Shown here: positions 14,888-28,302 of the stretch, in pieces
Position numbering within the stretch: position 1 is the first letter of the stretch
Layout: every line of letters starts with the position of its first letter
Assembly (NCBI GenBank): GCA_943735955.1
Contig: OX030955.1
Location: 10,057,647 to 10,121,646, forward strand
Length of the DNA stretch: 64,000 nt
DNA from: Piscicola geometra
Lineage: Eukaryota > Annelida > Clitellata > Hirudinida > Piscicolidae
Direction: 5' to 3'
Program-made: the position numbers and the translations under genes
Notes under the pieces: model-generated
What the model saw: only the letters and a program-made list of their open reading frames with translations
Databases searched by the model: none
What the model was told of the DNA's origin: nothing

Positions 14888-17800
14888 TAACCTTTACACG
14901 CTACACTGTTGCAACATACTGTACATGAATCAAGCAATCAAACCCCTCCTGTTTGAATAAACAACGCTTGTTTGCGCCTGCTCTTTGGCGTTCTCTCGTG
15001 TCTGTACCCTTTCAAGAAAAATAATAAAACGTGATGTAGACAAAAGAATATAAAAAATATAAAAAAGTGTAATTGAAGTACACTGAACATCAAAACATCA
15101 AAAATTCCGAAGTTTCATATAAGTCTATCCAGTTTTGAAACCTGTTTTGAAAAAATATGTCAAAAACATAATTCTTAAAAATCGCTGAATACTATTTTAG
15201 AAAAGTAATTTTAACTTCACTAGCAGTTAGTTTTCTAGCTCAACTAGAGTTCGTCTTTTCATTAGTCCACTTAGTGATGTTTTGACGTAACCTGCGGAGT
15301 GGTCACTTAGGCTTGCCAGCATGATTAATCTTTTCTTATGTTTCCTGATCAATTGCTGCAAGAAGTCTTTGTTTAAATGGGAACTTACGCAAAAGTCATT
15401 CTTTAGAGTTTTCTTTCAACTTGACAATGTTTTTTTCTACTGACTTTTAACTAATTTTTAGTTTTTCTAAACGTTGTTTTATATCTTTCTAGGAAAAGTC
15501 AAATCTATCGAGCTTAAAATAGCAAAATATTACAAAAAAGAATTACCAAACATCCTTTATTGTTAAATCTGACTTTTATATGTTTTTCGAAAAACTTTCG
15601 TCTAGATTTTGTTTAAATTTTGTCATTTATAAAAAAAAATTCTAAAACTTTTGAAGTGAATTAAAATCCAATTAGGAGCTAAGAGATGTCATCAGCTAAC
15701 TGTAGGAAATCCGCTTTTCAATCAAATGGGGAAAAAGTTTTTGAAAAAGCATTAGTTTTTATAAACTTCCGTTGAAAGTCAAATAAAACAAGAATTTCAA
15801 TATATATTGTTTCAGCGGAAGCATTAAAGCTTTCAAAGAAGCGACTTGAAGACATTCGAAGCAGATTCTCCAGCAATCGCACAGAGACTGAATGCAGTTT
15901 ATGACTTTTCGATGTTTGCTCAAAAGCCAGTCTTTTTTGAAATCATTTTTTCAGTATTTTTTTTTCAGTATATATTTATATTTATATATTCCTACCTAGT
16001 GATTTATTAACTAACGTTTCCACAAATAACCTCTTAATTACTGCATATCAATCAATTTGCGGCTACTTCAAATCATTTAATGATTATTATTAATATTTTA
16101 CATTTTATCTTCGTTTTTCCTATTCTTATATTCATCTCTATTTATCGACCACCCCATCCTTCAACCTATCTCATCCATTTCCTGCCTATCCACCCTTTCA
16201 GCCATTTATTCGGAATATAGCGGACAGTTTTTTGATTTAAAATACCCACTAGGACATAAATCATGATCGCTTTCCTGGTCGGGTCAAACAACTGACCTTT
16301 CTGGAGCTTCCAAGCGGGAGAGAGTAATTAAAGCCAAATTTTGCCTTATCGCTTCACACCTTCGGCTGAGATAATTTAATATAATTAATATACTCAACTT
16401 GAATGTTCATAAAAAATATTCAAAAAAGAAAGAAAAAACGAAAGGATATAACTGAAAAACCAGAGAATGGAAAGGCGAATTAATCTCGGGATAGGAGGCA
16501 TATTGGATTGGACGGACAGGCCATACAAGCAATACATTGTGAGTTGAGGCATGAATACAAGATAGTTCTGGAAGCCATTTATATTTTGCGTCGTAGCTTT
16601 CTTAAGGCTTTGCTGCGTCATAAAGAAAATTCTGAGTGCATGGGAGGGACTCTTGCATTTTGCATATATTGTTTTTTTGTGTCCTGCTTACTCCGGTACG
16701 TGTAAAAAGATGGGCCTTCTTAATTTATTGCTTAGATTTATGCTGAACAATTGTTTGAGGAGAGATAAAGAATTCCGCTTATCTGCATTGCTGCCTATAG
16801 AGTTGCAGTGCTTTGTGTCTTGTAGAAGGATGCTTGTCATGAGCTGTGTGGTGTCTGCTAGGTGGGTGGGTGCGTGGATTGTTGTGCTGGTGATTAGTAG
16901 TGGCGGACGATAGGAGGCGGATGGATGCGAAACTAAGTGACATGGTGATGAGAAGGAGTGTTGGTGGCACTCACAAAGCGCTTTGACTGATGATGACAAA
17001 TTAGGAGGGGTGAATTAAGTGATGTCTTGCGGATATGAGCCGCTGACTGACACACGATTAAGCGAGTGTCATCCCAGTTTCACTGCGTGTTAATGCCGCT
17101 TCTTTAATCGCGATATTCGTTTTTTAAACACTAAAACAAATAGGATGCTGGACAAATAGGCTGAGTGTTTGAAGAGAGAAAAATAACAGTCGAAAAGCCG
17201 GAAAATGTTTGAAAGCTATCAGGGTCTATCCGTCGACAAACAAATCATGCAAAACACGTTCAAATACGTTTTTGAAGTTTGCGGTTTTTGAGAAATGGGA
17301 TTATATGCTTTAGATGAGCAGTTTGAGCCACTTTTGTGAATAAGTGCGCGAACCTGAAAGCTTTTACGCGCCGAAACTAATTTTTACTTAGTCGGCATTC
17401 GAGAGTTTTTTTTCTCAAAAACTCTTTATGCTTTTATACGCTGCTCTGCCACTGTAAAGTATTTACACGCTTCTGGAGTATAAATATGCGAGCGTCGACT
17501 ACAGGCAGTTGGCGTTGTTTTTTAAACACTTCAGTCAAAGATTCTTCACCTATGTGCTTTATTTGCAGAGATATTTGAATTATTGATAGACTTGTCCGTT
17601 ACGAAGTTACTTTCGTTCCAGAAGTTAGTCTGGAATTTCTTTCAGTGCTTTATTCCTGAATAGACACCCGTGCAGCTGTGAATAACGGTTGTTTGCTTTA
17701 AATCTTTCTTCTTTGAGATTCTTTCTAAGACGAATGAAACCTTAGATTGTTCACAAAAGAAAATATATAGAAACTATTCAAGGCTTGGCGTTACAGAATA

Positions 17801-20785
17801 CTAAAGAGAAAATGCTAGGAGACTGTTAACACATTTGTTTGTATTAACGAACCATGCGAAGACAATCCAATACTTAAAATACATTATCTCACTGCCCGAA
17901 AACACAGAAGAAAATTATTTTTATATACATAAAAGTATCCAAGAGAGAATACAGATAAACATACAAAAGTATTAATAAGATTGCAAAGTCGTATATGTGA
18001 ATATAATTCTACATAGTTATTTTAAAAATAATATATATCCAGTGCTGAGTTAAGTGAGGATGCAAAGAGGTTTTTTCTTGAGTCACTGCTTTTTATTCTC
18101 GTTCTGAAAGTGCAATCCACTTGCTTGGAGCTGTCGTATTAAGACCATTTTGTGACTATTACCGACTTACTTTATAAGTTACTTGCCAAGCTCAAATCAT
18201 AGGAGACTAAAAATAAGAAAAAAAGATCAAGAGTAAAGATGGAGAAAACAAAACTTTGGGTGTTTTGAATTAATTAAAACCTGTTCAAGAATTCAAGGAA
18301 AAGCATTTGCTCTGTCTTCTTGACTGGAATTGCGCGTATTGTAGGCCAGCTATTCGGCTTTTCTATTTCGGCATTAATATAATTTTGCATAACTTCAATT
18401 CTTGGAAGACGCAAAGTCAACCTCAAGAGGCTGATTCAAGAGACAAATTTGAAGGATTGTATCGGTAGAATCTGAAAACCTGGGAACAAGAGGCATAGAG
18501 AAGTAGAATTATGGAGAAAAAAAGTTAAATCACTCAAACCTACACCAACCTCAAAAAAAATTTATATTTCGTTTTTTACAAAAAGGCAGATGATATAAAT
18601 GTCAAGTTATACAGAAAAATTTCTTCAGATAGTTCTATTTTATGTAATAAACATAAAGTAGAGCTACACACAGAAACACACACATACAGTACGCATCTGT
18701 GAGAAAATGAAACGGACCAAGGATGGGTTTGTGTTGGCATTCGTCGTTGGAGCATTCTTCAGCGCTTGTGTTATGCGATTGTAGGGCGGTGTGGAGAGAG
18801 TGATTTAGAGGTGTTGATGCTGTTAGAAAGAGCAATTAAGGCAACTCAGAAGCCATTAAAGAGAGCTTAAAAGACGTAAGAATCAACTTTTAAACCATCT
18901 TATCACCTCAAAGATCGTGTATCAATTTCATTGCCGACTTGGTGTTAAAGTTGTAAAAAGTAAAGATCATACAGGGTAATTTTTTTGGTTAAGCCTATAT
19001 TTTCGGAAATCAAAATGAAGTATTATATTTTTATTCTCAAAAAAACAAAAAAATTTTAAGTAGTTTATTTTAATTTCGCAAATTTAAATGAACTACCTCT
19101 TGTTCATTTTACTGAAAGTAATTCATTCTCGCAGGCTTTAAACGCATCTCGAATAAGCCCCAGGTATACAACCTTGCTTTTAATTATATTTTAATTAAAG
19201 TGCTTTTATTATTTTAGCGTTCATTTCAAATTTATGAATCTACATTTTTGTGTATTTAGTATAATTCATCGATAGTGGAAAAAAAGTATAGTAAAGAGAA
19301 AAAAGACTGTTCAAGGGATCAATTTATTTCTCTCAATCGAATGCTCACGTGCATTCAACTCTGAAATTAACTTTTAACGTCGGTGTTAATACCTACACTC
19401 AGAAAGGCTGGCATGCATACAAAGATTCCTTATACAGACAACTGTATGATGATGAAAGCTCACCCTTACGCCAACGGGAAATGATTCAATTTATAAAAAA
19501 TCATTTCTGAAATTGGAGTTTTCACTGATCTTCAGAGTGATTTATAAATTTCGTGTTTCTTAAACATTTCGATTTAATTAATTTTTAATGCGTATGAAAA
19601 GGTCTCTGTAATAGAGTTTATGAATTTTTTTCAATTTAATCGTTAGAAAAACCTATATAAATAATATTTTTTATAAAATATAAATATTATCATGATCTAA
19701 AAAAATCACGGATGAAAAAAACTGTTTATTAAATTATTAATAAAAAGTTCAAAAAAAAGAATGTGTTGACGATTTTGAATCCAATAACAGCTGTTTTATT
19801 TTAATTTCTAAATTTAACACGATTAAAGAAGTTGACAGTTTGTTTAGTTTTTGTAGAAAACAAACAGAAAAATTTAGTAAATCACCTTTAAAAAAAGGAA
19901 AAAGAGCATGACTTCTTAAAGACATTTTATGATCATTTAAATTTCCAGGGTTTTCTTTAAACTTAAATCAAAAAGACAAAAAAAGTTCACAAAAGAATAA
20001 ATGCAGATAAAGGCTCAAAATCTACAGAATTTTTCGCACAATGTCACTTTCTTGCCGCCTTCCCAGCGGTTGTCTCTGGAGGCGTCTACTGTGACAAACT
20101 GCGCGACATTCGGGACACTGAACAGAACACTTTGCTTTCATTGAGAACTCAAATTGGGTGCACTTTTGATTCTAATCTCGCCTGTCTTATCAATTTCCTC
20201 CTCCGATACTTTCCATTACGACGTGTCTCGTGCAACAGATTTTAACGCCTTTTAAATCGCCTGTCTCGCTTGAAGACAATAAACAAGCACTAAAATTAAA
20301 CGATATTTGGCACGAAATAAACAAAAAAGCACTTTAAGGTATATCAAAGTTAATTAAAAAAACATTTTAATTTAGTTATTCAAAAAAAACCTAATTACGA
20401 CAAAACTCGTTAAACCACGCCATTCAAAAACCATCGAAATTGTCTTTTAAATCCCATAAAAACTAAAACGCCAAAGCGAAAATACCCCTAAAACTTCTGA
20501 AAAAATATTTTTACAGAACCCCTTATTCGTAGTAATTAAAGAATTGTAAAAATGCCGACGTTTTGTACAATGTATAATTTATTAAATTATCCGTAATTAC
20601 ACAGATTCATTAGGTTCGGTGTAGTAGAGAGTTGTCGTCAAGTCAACTATCATGCCTTATTACCTCTATTGTTGTGTAGGTAGTGCTTTTCAGCGCACTG
20701 CACTATCTTGTTTTCAATTTATGGTTATAATGATAAATTCAATTTAAATATTAGAATCAGGACTATAAAAAAGGCTAAAAGTTGC
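12660..20785. other. Gene-free AT-rich DNA
   Basis: Only a short (CA)n at 14857-14886 stands out. No coding exon could be supported. Confidence 0.5.
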
Positions 20786-20828
20786 GAAGAGTAAACACGA
20801 GTCGTTAACCACTCGGCCACCCGTTCCC
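20786..20828 (-). pseudogene. tRNA-like 5' half (Ser/Leu-type A box)
   Basis: The - strand reads GGGAACGGGTGGCCGAGTGG then TTAACGACTCG, a good type II tRNA A box and D arm. No matching 3' acceptor strand or GGTTCGAATCC B box follows. A truncated tRNA or SINE head. Confidence 0.35.
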
Positions 20829-21127
20829 AATAAGAGTGATATAATCTCACTATAATACCGTTCAACTTTTTCAGTATTTCAAGTTATAATTTTACTGAAA
20901 ATAGGTTTTTTTTCGCAAAATATGTAGTACAAACCATTCGATTTGATCTTTTCAATTCATCAATAGCCTTATTTTACAATAGCAATATCACTTTCCACTT
21001 GTAACTCAAAGCATTTTAGGTGTTTTCCTATTACCGCGATAATGAACTACTTACACCACTCACAAGTAATTTACATGAATAAATTAATTCGACAATAAGT
21101 CACGCTCTTTTAAAATAGAAAAAGAAT

Positions 21128-21523
21128 TTGTGCTTGCAGACAGTCTATATTAAACATATAAACAATACAGTCAATATTAATACTTCAAGGACAAAGGAAT
21201 TCAAGAGTTTCCTTTACGATGTACAACAAAATTTTATTCACAAAGGCACTATAAAACGTTTATTCTATTCTCAAAGTGAAACCACCATATTCCTAATTCA
21301 ATTGGTCGATAGCTGCAGAAGTGTGCTAAAGGCATTTAATGCCAGACGCAATCAAATGATCGTTAAGATTGCAGAGGTTGTTAAACTTTTGGACCGAATT
21401 CTTTCAGATATCGTTTGCTTTTATGCTCTAGTAATTGTTTTATTGAGCGACAAAAGTAAACAGTTGTTAAAGATCTCCGATTTAGTATTCATGGAGGTTC
21501 GATCGAGGTCCATTAAGCCCTAA
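21128..21523 (+). other. Unidentified 131-codon ORF
   Basis: Runs from a TTG to TAA and is preceded by a TGCTTGCAG acceptor-like site. After the stop the same frame stays open for a further 37 codons, including TNEELERILREFRELKEIET, and ends near a GT. Composition is less biased than in neighbouring AT-rich DNA (VDSCRSVLKAFNARRNQMIV). No homology recognised. It may be a decayed exon or chance. Confidence 0.25.
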
Positions 21524-22344
21524 TCCTGGCCATTATACTGTTGCATTGGTTACTCCACGAATGAAGAACTTGAACGTATATTGAGAGAATTTAGAGAATT
21601 AAAAGAAATTGAAACAATTAAATATCTATTTAGGTAACATCTAATTTCAGAATTCACTGAACACTTTGCTAGACGACCAATTCGCGAGTAGTTGCATACC
21701 AAGAAAGCCAATAAAAACATTTCCAAATTTTCTGTTCTGTTGTGAATCGTCTATTGACTCAACCCGCACCCATGCTGCCGTTATGATACATCCCCAATAT
21801 ATATAAATCGTTTGCAAATATATTCAGCTGAGCCACGATAATAAATCTATTTTGGAAGATTGTAATGAAAAATATTTTTCAAAGACAAATATGCTTTAAA
21901 AACTTATTTTCAAAGCGCTCTTAAGATGTACAAGTGCAAATAGTAAAACTCTGTTTGCTCTTTTTGTATAGTATTTTCCCCATCATATTTTCTTTCATTT
22001 TTCGTTTGCTAATCAAACAATTTACGAAATTCGAAATAGAATTCTTTATTAATTTTCGAAAAGGGAAATTAATTCTTCCGAAATACAATTAATAGGAAAG
22101 AATCGGAATGCGCGCAGAGATAAGATCGGGGCGCAGTGCTCTGATGGACTTTTATTGTTTGTTCAATGCAGTATTAATCCGCCTCAAACTTCCGGCACTC
22201 TTCCCTCCTCCTCCAGAGACCACCAGAGCGCAGATGGCGGCCACAAGAAGCACTCCTCCATGTTACTTTGTCGGCTTACGTTTTGTGTTTATCTTTTATA
22301 AGTGTTTTTCTTCACTCTTTTATACACACTGTGTATCTCTTCGC

Positions 22345-22347
22345 GCG

Positions 22348-22421
<74 letters not shown>

Positions 22422-22532
22422 TGTGTGTGTGAATGTGTGTACTTGTGTGTGTGTGTGTTGTGTGTGTGTTTGTGTGTGTGTGTGTGTATGTGTGAATGTG
22501 TTTGTGTGTGTGTGTTTGAGTGTGTATGAGTG
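22345..22532 (+). repeat. Compound (GT)n microsatellite
   Basis: About 190 bp of GT repeats with interspersed TTTG and ATG interruptions. It makes a 232-codon ORF that is not a gene. Confidence 0.95.
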
Positions 22533-25500
22533 TAGTTGGTGTGTAGTTGGTGGTGTTGGAGATCATTTTTATTCATTTAGTATTTTTGATTATTGGGTCA
22601 CTACCACTGGCAACATGCTTGAGAAAAGATGGTTCAAGCCACTTTCGATGCATTTATATTTAAAGAACTCTTCTTTCAGTTGTAGTGTCTTTGGTAACCA
22701 ATCTAGTGACGATTTCCACTTGAAAGCATTTGGAAAAATGTCTTTTCCACTTTTTAATATTTACTCAATAAAGTTGGTTACTTGTAGTATAGGTCTAAAA
22801 ATATAGTAAAGCTAAAAGCAACCAACCTATTTAAAACAACCCTTCACCATACAGCCGCTAGAAGCACTATTGCTTTTTGCAATTTCAGCATTTATGAGGG
22901 GCATTTCCTAGGAGCCATTTGGTCGTGTATGATCGAATCGGCCAGCTTAAAAGGATGAAGCCCCGCATAAAAGTACGTGGCCGTTCCAGAAATACCTGCC
23001 ACACTTTGCGATATTTACAAATATTTTTTTCTTAGGTATTTATTTGAAAATATTGCATAGGTAAAAAGCTCTATAATGCTTGATAAGAGACATTTTAAAG
23101 TATTTTTGGGGGCTTCTCAGATAATTATTCGAGATGAAAACTATAATTTTTATGAAGTTTTATAGATCTTGTGGTATAAATGATGCAGGATATGTAGAAG
23201 CAAGATACTATTCCTGCTCCAGTTTGTTCTTTGAAGCAATTTATGAAAACTATTTTTTCAAGATTTCATTGTTGTGTGAAAAGTATTTTCTTAAATGTGG
23301 AATAACCATTTTAGAAAATTATTTATAAATAGTATTTTTTGATAATTCTTATTTCACATGTAAGTTTTTATCAAGAAAATTTATTCAAGAGAATCATTAA
23401 ATTTATTTTCTAGAAGCTGTCAAATCCAAAAGCCGATTTTTCAGAGAATACTTGAAACGTCTTAGACTTTAAAATAATATACACGTTATATCATTTATGA
23501 TATATATAAAAATATGTTTAAAAAATTCTTTTTTTCGTGTAATCTCAATAGTTTTTTTCTTAAAAATATAGTTTCGCGTTTTAAAATTAAAACATTAGTA
23601 TTTTCTAACCGTTAAACTGTCAGTTTATTAAAAAGTAAACGTGTTACATTTCTCGAGTTTTCGTGGAGAGGTTTTTCTGTTGTGAGATATTTCTTGTGGG
23701 AGAATTGATAAGTCGCTTAATTACAGGCGTGCTAAGGCAAGGAGGATTACGTGTGCTTCTAAATGAAAGTTTAGTGATGTTTTCTGTTCGAATTATACAT
23801 ACGTGAATCAACTAATAAGAAAATCAATTGATTTACCTAGGCATTTGAAGATTTTCAGGTGATGAAGATACTTCAATTTTGTCTTGTTATTTCTATCTTT
23901 GATTGTGATTCCCTATTAAACAACCCGTGTAAATCGAATAGAGCCCCAACATTTTTCGATTTTTTGAAACTTCGAAAATATTTTTCATGAACTTTTGCAA
24001 AAAAACTTTCTAGGAACAAACTTTAAAGCACCCACGTGCTTTATTGACTGAAAATATTGTAGATTTTTAATTCGATTTTTAAAATATACGTCAATTTGTT
24101 TCCCATCTAAGCTTTTCTTGATGCCTTTGATCCACTTTTATTCCTTCTAAATTTTAATTTTTTGGAGAAAGTTCAATTTCAATGGTTTAAAAAGTAATTT
24201 CATTTTATAAATTATTTTTATCAAACTCAATGATGAATAACTTGAAACTTGAGGTTGAATAAAAAAAAATATAGAGTGTAGTCACGTTGAATCTTGTTAT
24301 TTTTACTATCATCAAGCAGTAGAGGCAATTTTCAGTGGCGAAAGGAATTGATCACGACTTGAAAAATTGCTTTTTGAGCCCATCCTTCAATTCTTTTCTG
24401 TCAAAATCTCCATCCATTAAAAAGAATTTGGATATCCTCAATTTTACATTTTCATAATTGCCTTTATCAATCCAAATCGTGCTTCGAATGAGCTTTCCAG
24501 CGTCGAGATAAAGCAATTTATTATCATGAGCTACTTCACTCGACCGCTTTAATTGACACTTTTGAATTCTTTAAATTGAAAAAGTAATTAAACTATTCCG
24601 AAACGATTATCTTCGATGATTTATAAAACTTCCTATCATTTGGAACTTACAGCGGATAGAATGCATTATCAGCCTGATGCTCTGATGAAATTCAGCCAGA
24701 TTTGCAACGTCACATGCTTTATGGCGGTCATTTGACGGCTTTCCTTTTAAAGAACTGTCAAGTTTGCTTTAAATTGTCACTTTTAGAAATTTCCAATTTA
24801 TTTAATTTTATTTAATAAATGCGAAAAACTGAAGCATTTATATGAAAACGACGAAAAGCTTCTTCCGAAAGCCTCTTCCATTATCTTAAGTGTTAACATT
24901 AACTAAAGGCGAAATCTTTTTTTCCGAAAGGTTTTTGTCGAAAAAGTTTAAAAAACGGTAATTAATTTCTTACATAAAAAGCATGAAAACGTCGACTTCT
25001 TGCAAGTAAATAACTTTAAGGCGTATGTGAGTTTTCCTCTTGATAAGTCGCGTGTCGTTATTTGAAGGCAGACGTATCTATAATGCACGCCAGCATGCAA
25101 TCCTGCTAAACGAGCGGCGTGACACTGCATGAGGCGACCATCCAAGGCCTCTAATGCCCACAATTACTCTATCTCTCATTCCACCACACTGCCAGGCTTA
25201 TTCCGAATAGACATTAAAATACGTTTAATAGGTTTAGAAAAGTAATTGTTGGCCAGAATTAAATATTTCTATTATGAAAAGAAACGAAACCTTGCATAAA
25301 AGGCTTTTCAAACGTGGGCGAAACCAGAACAAAGACGATATTGCATCGCCAAATTACGTAATACCTTTGCAAGACTTTAATGTAATTTGTTCCCGTCTGT
25401 TATATTTTTGCATTATTAGATATCGACTCAAAAGTCTGTTATTTCTCATACAAAATGAGCACATTAAAAAGATTAACCGATTAATTTTTGAAACTTTCCA

Positions 25501-26549
25501 ACATAAAAGACTTAAACTACTGGTATTTTAACCACTAAAATTATAAATATTCCTTCTATCGTCTTCATCTAACTCTCTTCTTCTTTCAAGCAAGCCTGTC
25601 TACCCTCACCATCGCAACAATGCTCTTTGTGTCATCATGTCACCACTCCCTTCGGAATTGCACGAAATGCATTTTCACTATTTTTTATTTAACTCATTAA
25701 AAATATATTTCTGACGATAAAATTTATTTCCTGTTTAAAATTAACTTTTAAGAATTACCTGAATTAATCAACTTCAAATTTGTTTGTTATTTTTATATAT
25801 AGATTTTATTTGGTAAAAAAAACTATTTTATAATTTCTTTTGAATAAGGAATTAAAATTTTAACTAAAATATACAATATATTCTGGTTGAAAGCAGCATG
25901 CTTTTAACCAGAATACTGCAAGAACACTCGAACCAACCAGCACTAAGATCTAAGTAGGTCGCACGTAGAACCGACTTAAATGATTAATTCCCGACTTAAT
26001 CTTCAAGGAACGTGTTTTACTCCATCGAGTAACAATCGGTTTTTGTTTATGAAAAAGGTTCTATCGCTGCCTGATTTATCCGTGTTTTGTCACTTTTGAA
26101 AAGAGAAAATCAAAATTGCTTTGGCAACTTGCTCTGAAATTTATGGCTAATGTTGTAAGGCGCGATAGAAGGAAAAAGAATTATTTTCGTAAAAACACTG
26201 CCTTGAAAAATAAATCTTCTCGAAAGACACTTTTATTCTTTTTAAAAATCAGAAAAATCATTTTTCATCATTGGTTGGAATTTTTGTTCGTTGTAAATAT
26301 TTCTTTCATAGATTGTATACTTTAAATTATAGTATATAAAAACTTAGAACTTATATTTTTTAAACTAGTTTAAAGAAAATTAAAATTAATTGTTTAGCCT
26401 TGAAATATGATATTATCTGCAAGATCAACATTAAGGAAGAGTTAAGCTCGGAATATAATTTTCATTTTACTTTTCCATTAAATGGCAAGTATATAAGAGT
26501 ACGAGCACATACTAGAGAACTTAATGGAATTTTGAGAGATTCTCAAATA
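22533..26549. other. Gene-free AT-rich DNA
   Basis: Nothing supported apart from random short ORFs. Confidence 0.5.
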
Positions 26550-26990
26550 TATTATATCAGTAATTACCAAGTTTATTTACTTTCTCTTTTGGTGAAGTCA
26601 ATACTCCTTTATGCATCAGAAACATGAAAAACCCTGCAACCACCACGAAGAAGATGAAGTCTTCATCATCACCTGTCTGAGAAGTATCTTGAAAATCCGC
26701 TTGCCAGGAAAGATTTCAAATGGAGGAAAATGTATCAACTGCTTGAAGAAAAAACGTTGGAAATGGATAGGATCATTCGGAAATTAGGAACCAGAGCAAC
26801 AATGCGAGATCTCAGTTGGGACCTTCAAAAAAATAGAAAAAGTACGCTGGAAAAACGCTGGCGTATGGATTTAGAGACTGACAGAAGCAGAGGGAGAGGG
26901 CGTGGGGGCAACTGAAAGGACTCGCCTAAGAACAACACGTTTGATGGAAGCTGGTTGATGGCCTAGGTGCCAAGCGGGATAAAAAAATTG
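26550..26990 (+). mobile_element. Degenerate LINE reverse-transcriptase tail
   Basis: LLVKSILLYASET, then in shifted frames KKRWKWIGSF, RDLSWDLQKNRKSTLEKRWR, MDLETDRSRGRG and LVDGLGAKRDKK. These follow, in order, the LLYGSETW...RRWRWIGH...RDxLxWxPQGKRxRGRPxxTWRRxLE...W signature at the end of many non-LTR RTs. Several frameshifts and stops are present. The boundaries are approximate. Confidence 0.75.
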
Positions 26991-28173
26991 AATAATCACC
27001 ATATATAAGACGCATTTATTTTTTTAGTGCCAAAACGGAAGTAAAAAAAGATTTCAAGAAACGAAAACTGGCATTTCGAATCGCTTTTGTCCACCATTAT
27101 AAAGTTAAAAATCGATAAAATCACGCGATTAGCTTTTGAGAGTAAAATAAGAGCTAAAAAAAGTAAGCTTACAGTGTAATTTATAAGTTACACATGGTGT
27201 TTTACAGTTGATTTAAAATTCAAATTCAAGTATTTATCTTGGATTTTCCATCTTAAAAAAGTGGAAAAATCAATTGAACACTATTTTTTTTATATTCAAA
27301 ATCTTAAGGATTTTTTGATATGTTTCTATATTTAATAAACGACTTTTTTGATAAAAATGAAAACTTTTCAAAATTATCTGAAAAAATATCAACCTAACAA
27401 AGAAGTTTTCAATTTGATTAAATAATCCAAATACTATAATAACGTGACTTTTAATTAACAAAATAATTTTCTGATAAAGAAAAATAAAATTTTACGAGAT
27501 GGTCGTCTCAGAAAATCAATAATCACAATAAATAAGATTTTATCAAAACCTAATATCTTTTCTATTGTTTTTCAGATATTTAATAATTAATTAAAATTAA
27601 TTTCAATGGTTTAATTATAATTTTATATATATAGATTTGTGCTTTAGTAAAACCTCTCGAGCAGAAGAGTATTGCTTGGAATAAAATTTGAGTAAAGTTG
27701 AAAATCCTTTTAAGATGTCTTGGAATGTTAAATCAACTTTTCACAATCAAGAAGTTCCTCAAAATAGATCAAACTGGAGCTCAGAAACTTTCAAAGATTT
27801 TCACGAAACTTCTGCAAATTTTTCTGCTACTCCTATTTCTTGCTTGACTCCTGCAATACTCAAGCCGGTATTGTATTTCATATCTTTTTCTCTAGCTGAC
27901 GGTTGTTTTATTAAAATTCCAAAAATAAAATTAAATTTTTATAAAGTCTTTTCATACTTTTGTATTATCCGTGCGTAAATACATCAAGAAACTCTCTTTG
28001 AATGACTATCGCTGTGATAACAGAGCGTCGCTGGGGTAATCATTCACAAAGGAGATCTTAGAAGTTTCACTAGCAAGAAAGGTTGCAAAAGAGCGTTCAA
28101 TCTCCACTTAATGAAAATAATTCATAGGAAAAAAATAACCTTTCTAAACATGTTATATAATTGACTTATACAG
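26991..28173. other. Upstream region of MEIOB exons
   Basis: Should contain or border the missing 5' MEIOB exon. I searched by eye for the VIGIVIGK-like segment on the + strand and did not find it. The ORF at 27715 is the only candidate. Confidence 0.4.
27715..27978 (+). other. Unassigned ORF upstream of MEIOB
   Basis: ATG-initiated frame encoding MSWNVKSTFHNQEVPQNRSN and continuing to 27978. It lies about 200 bp before the first MEIOB exon found, but does not resemble the expected N-terminus and carries no clear splice into 28174. An MEIOB leader exon or chance. Confidence 0.25.
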
Positions 28174-28302
28174 ATTCTTCTGAGAAATTTGTGTTAGAAA
28201 TAACTATAAGAGACTCTCCTAAAGATTTCATTTCAGTTTCGTGCTGGGGTCATTATGAATTCATTAATGGTATTGACACAGACTTTCAAATAGGACAAGC
28301 AG
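28174..28302 (+). CDS. MEIOB: MEIOB window exon 1 (first OB fold)
   Basis: Acceptor TTATACAG, donor G|GTATTA. Encodes SSEKFVLEITIRDSPKDFIS and then VSCWGHYEFINGIDTDFQIG, matching the mammalian RYTFSFTIRDSPAHF...SWG block. It begins with two bases of a split codon, so at least one upstream coding exon exists. Confidence 0.88.

Noticed and set aside
16653..16999. Overlapping ORFs of 86-103 codons on both strands
   Set aside because: No homology, biased composition and no splice context.
22108..22806. 232-codon Cys/Val-rich ORF
   Set aside because: Created by the GT microsatellite, with no homology on either side of it.
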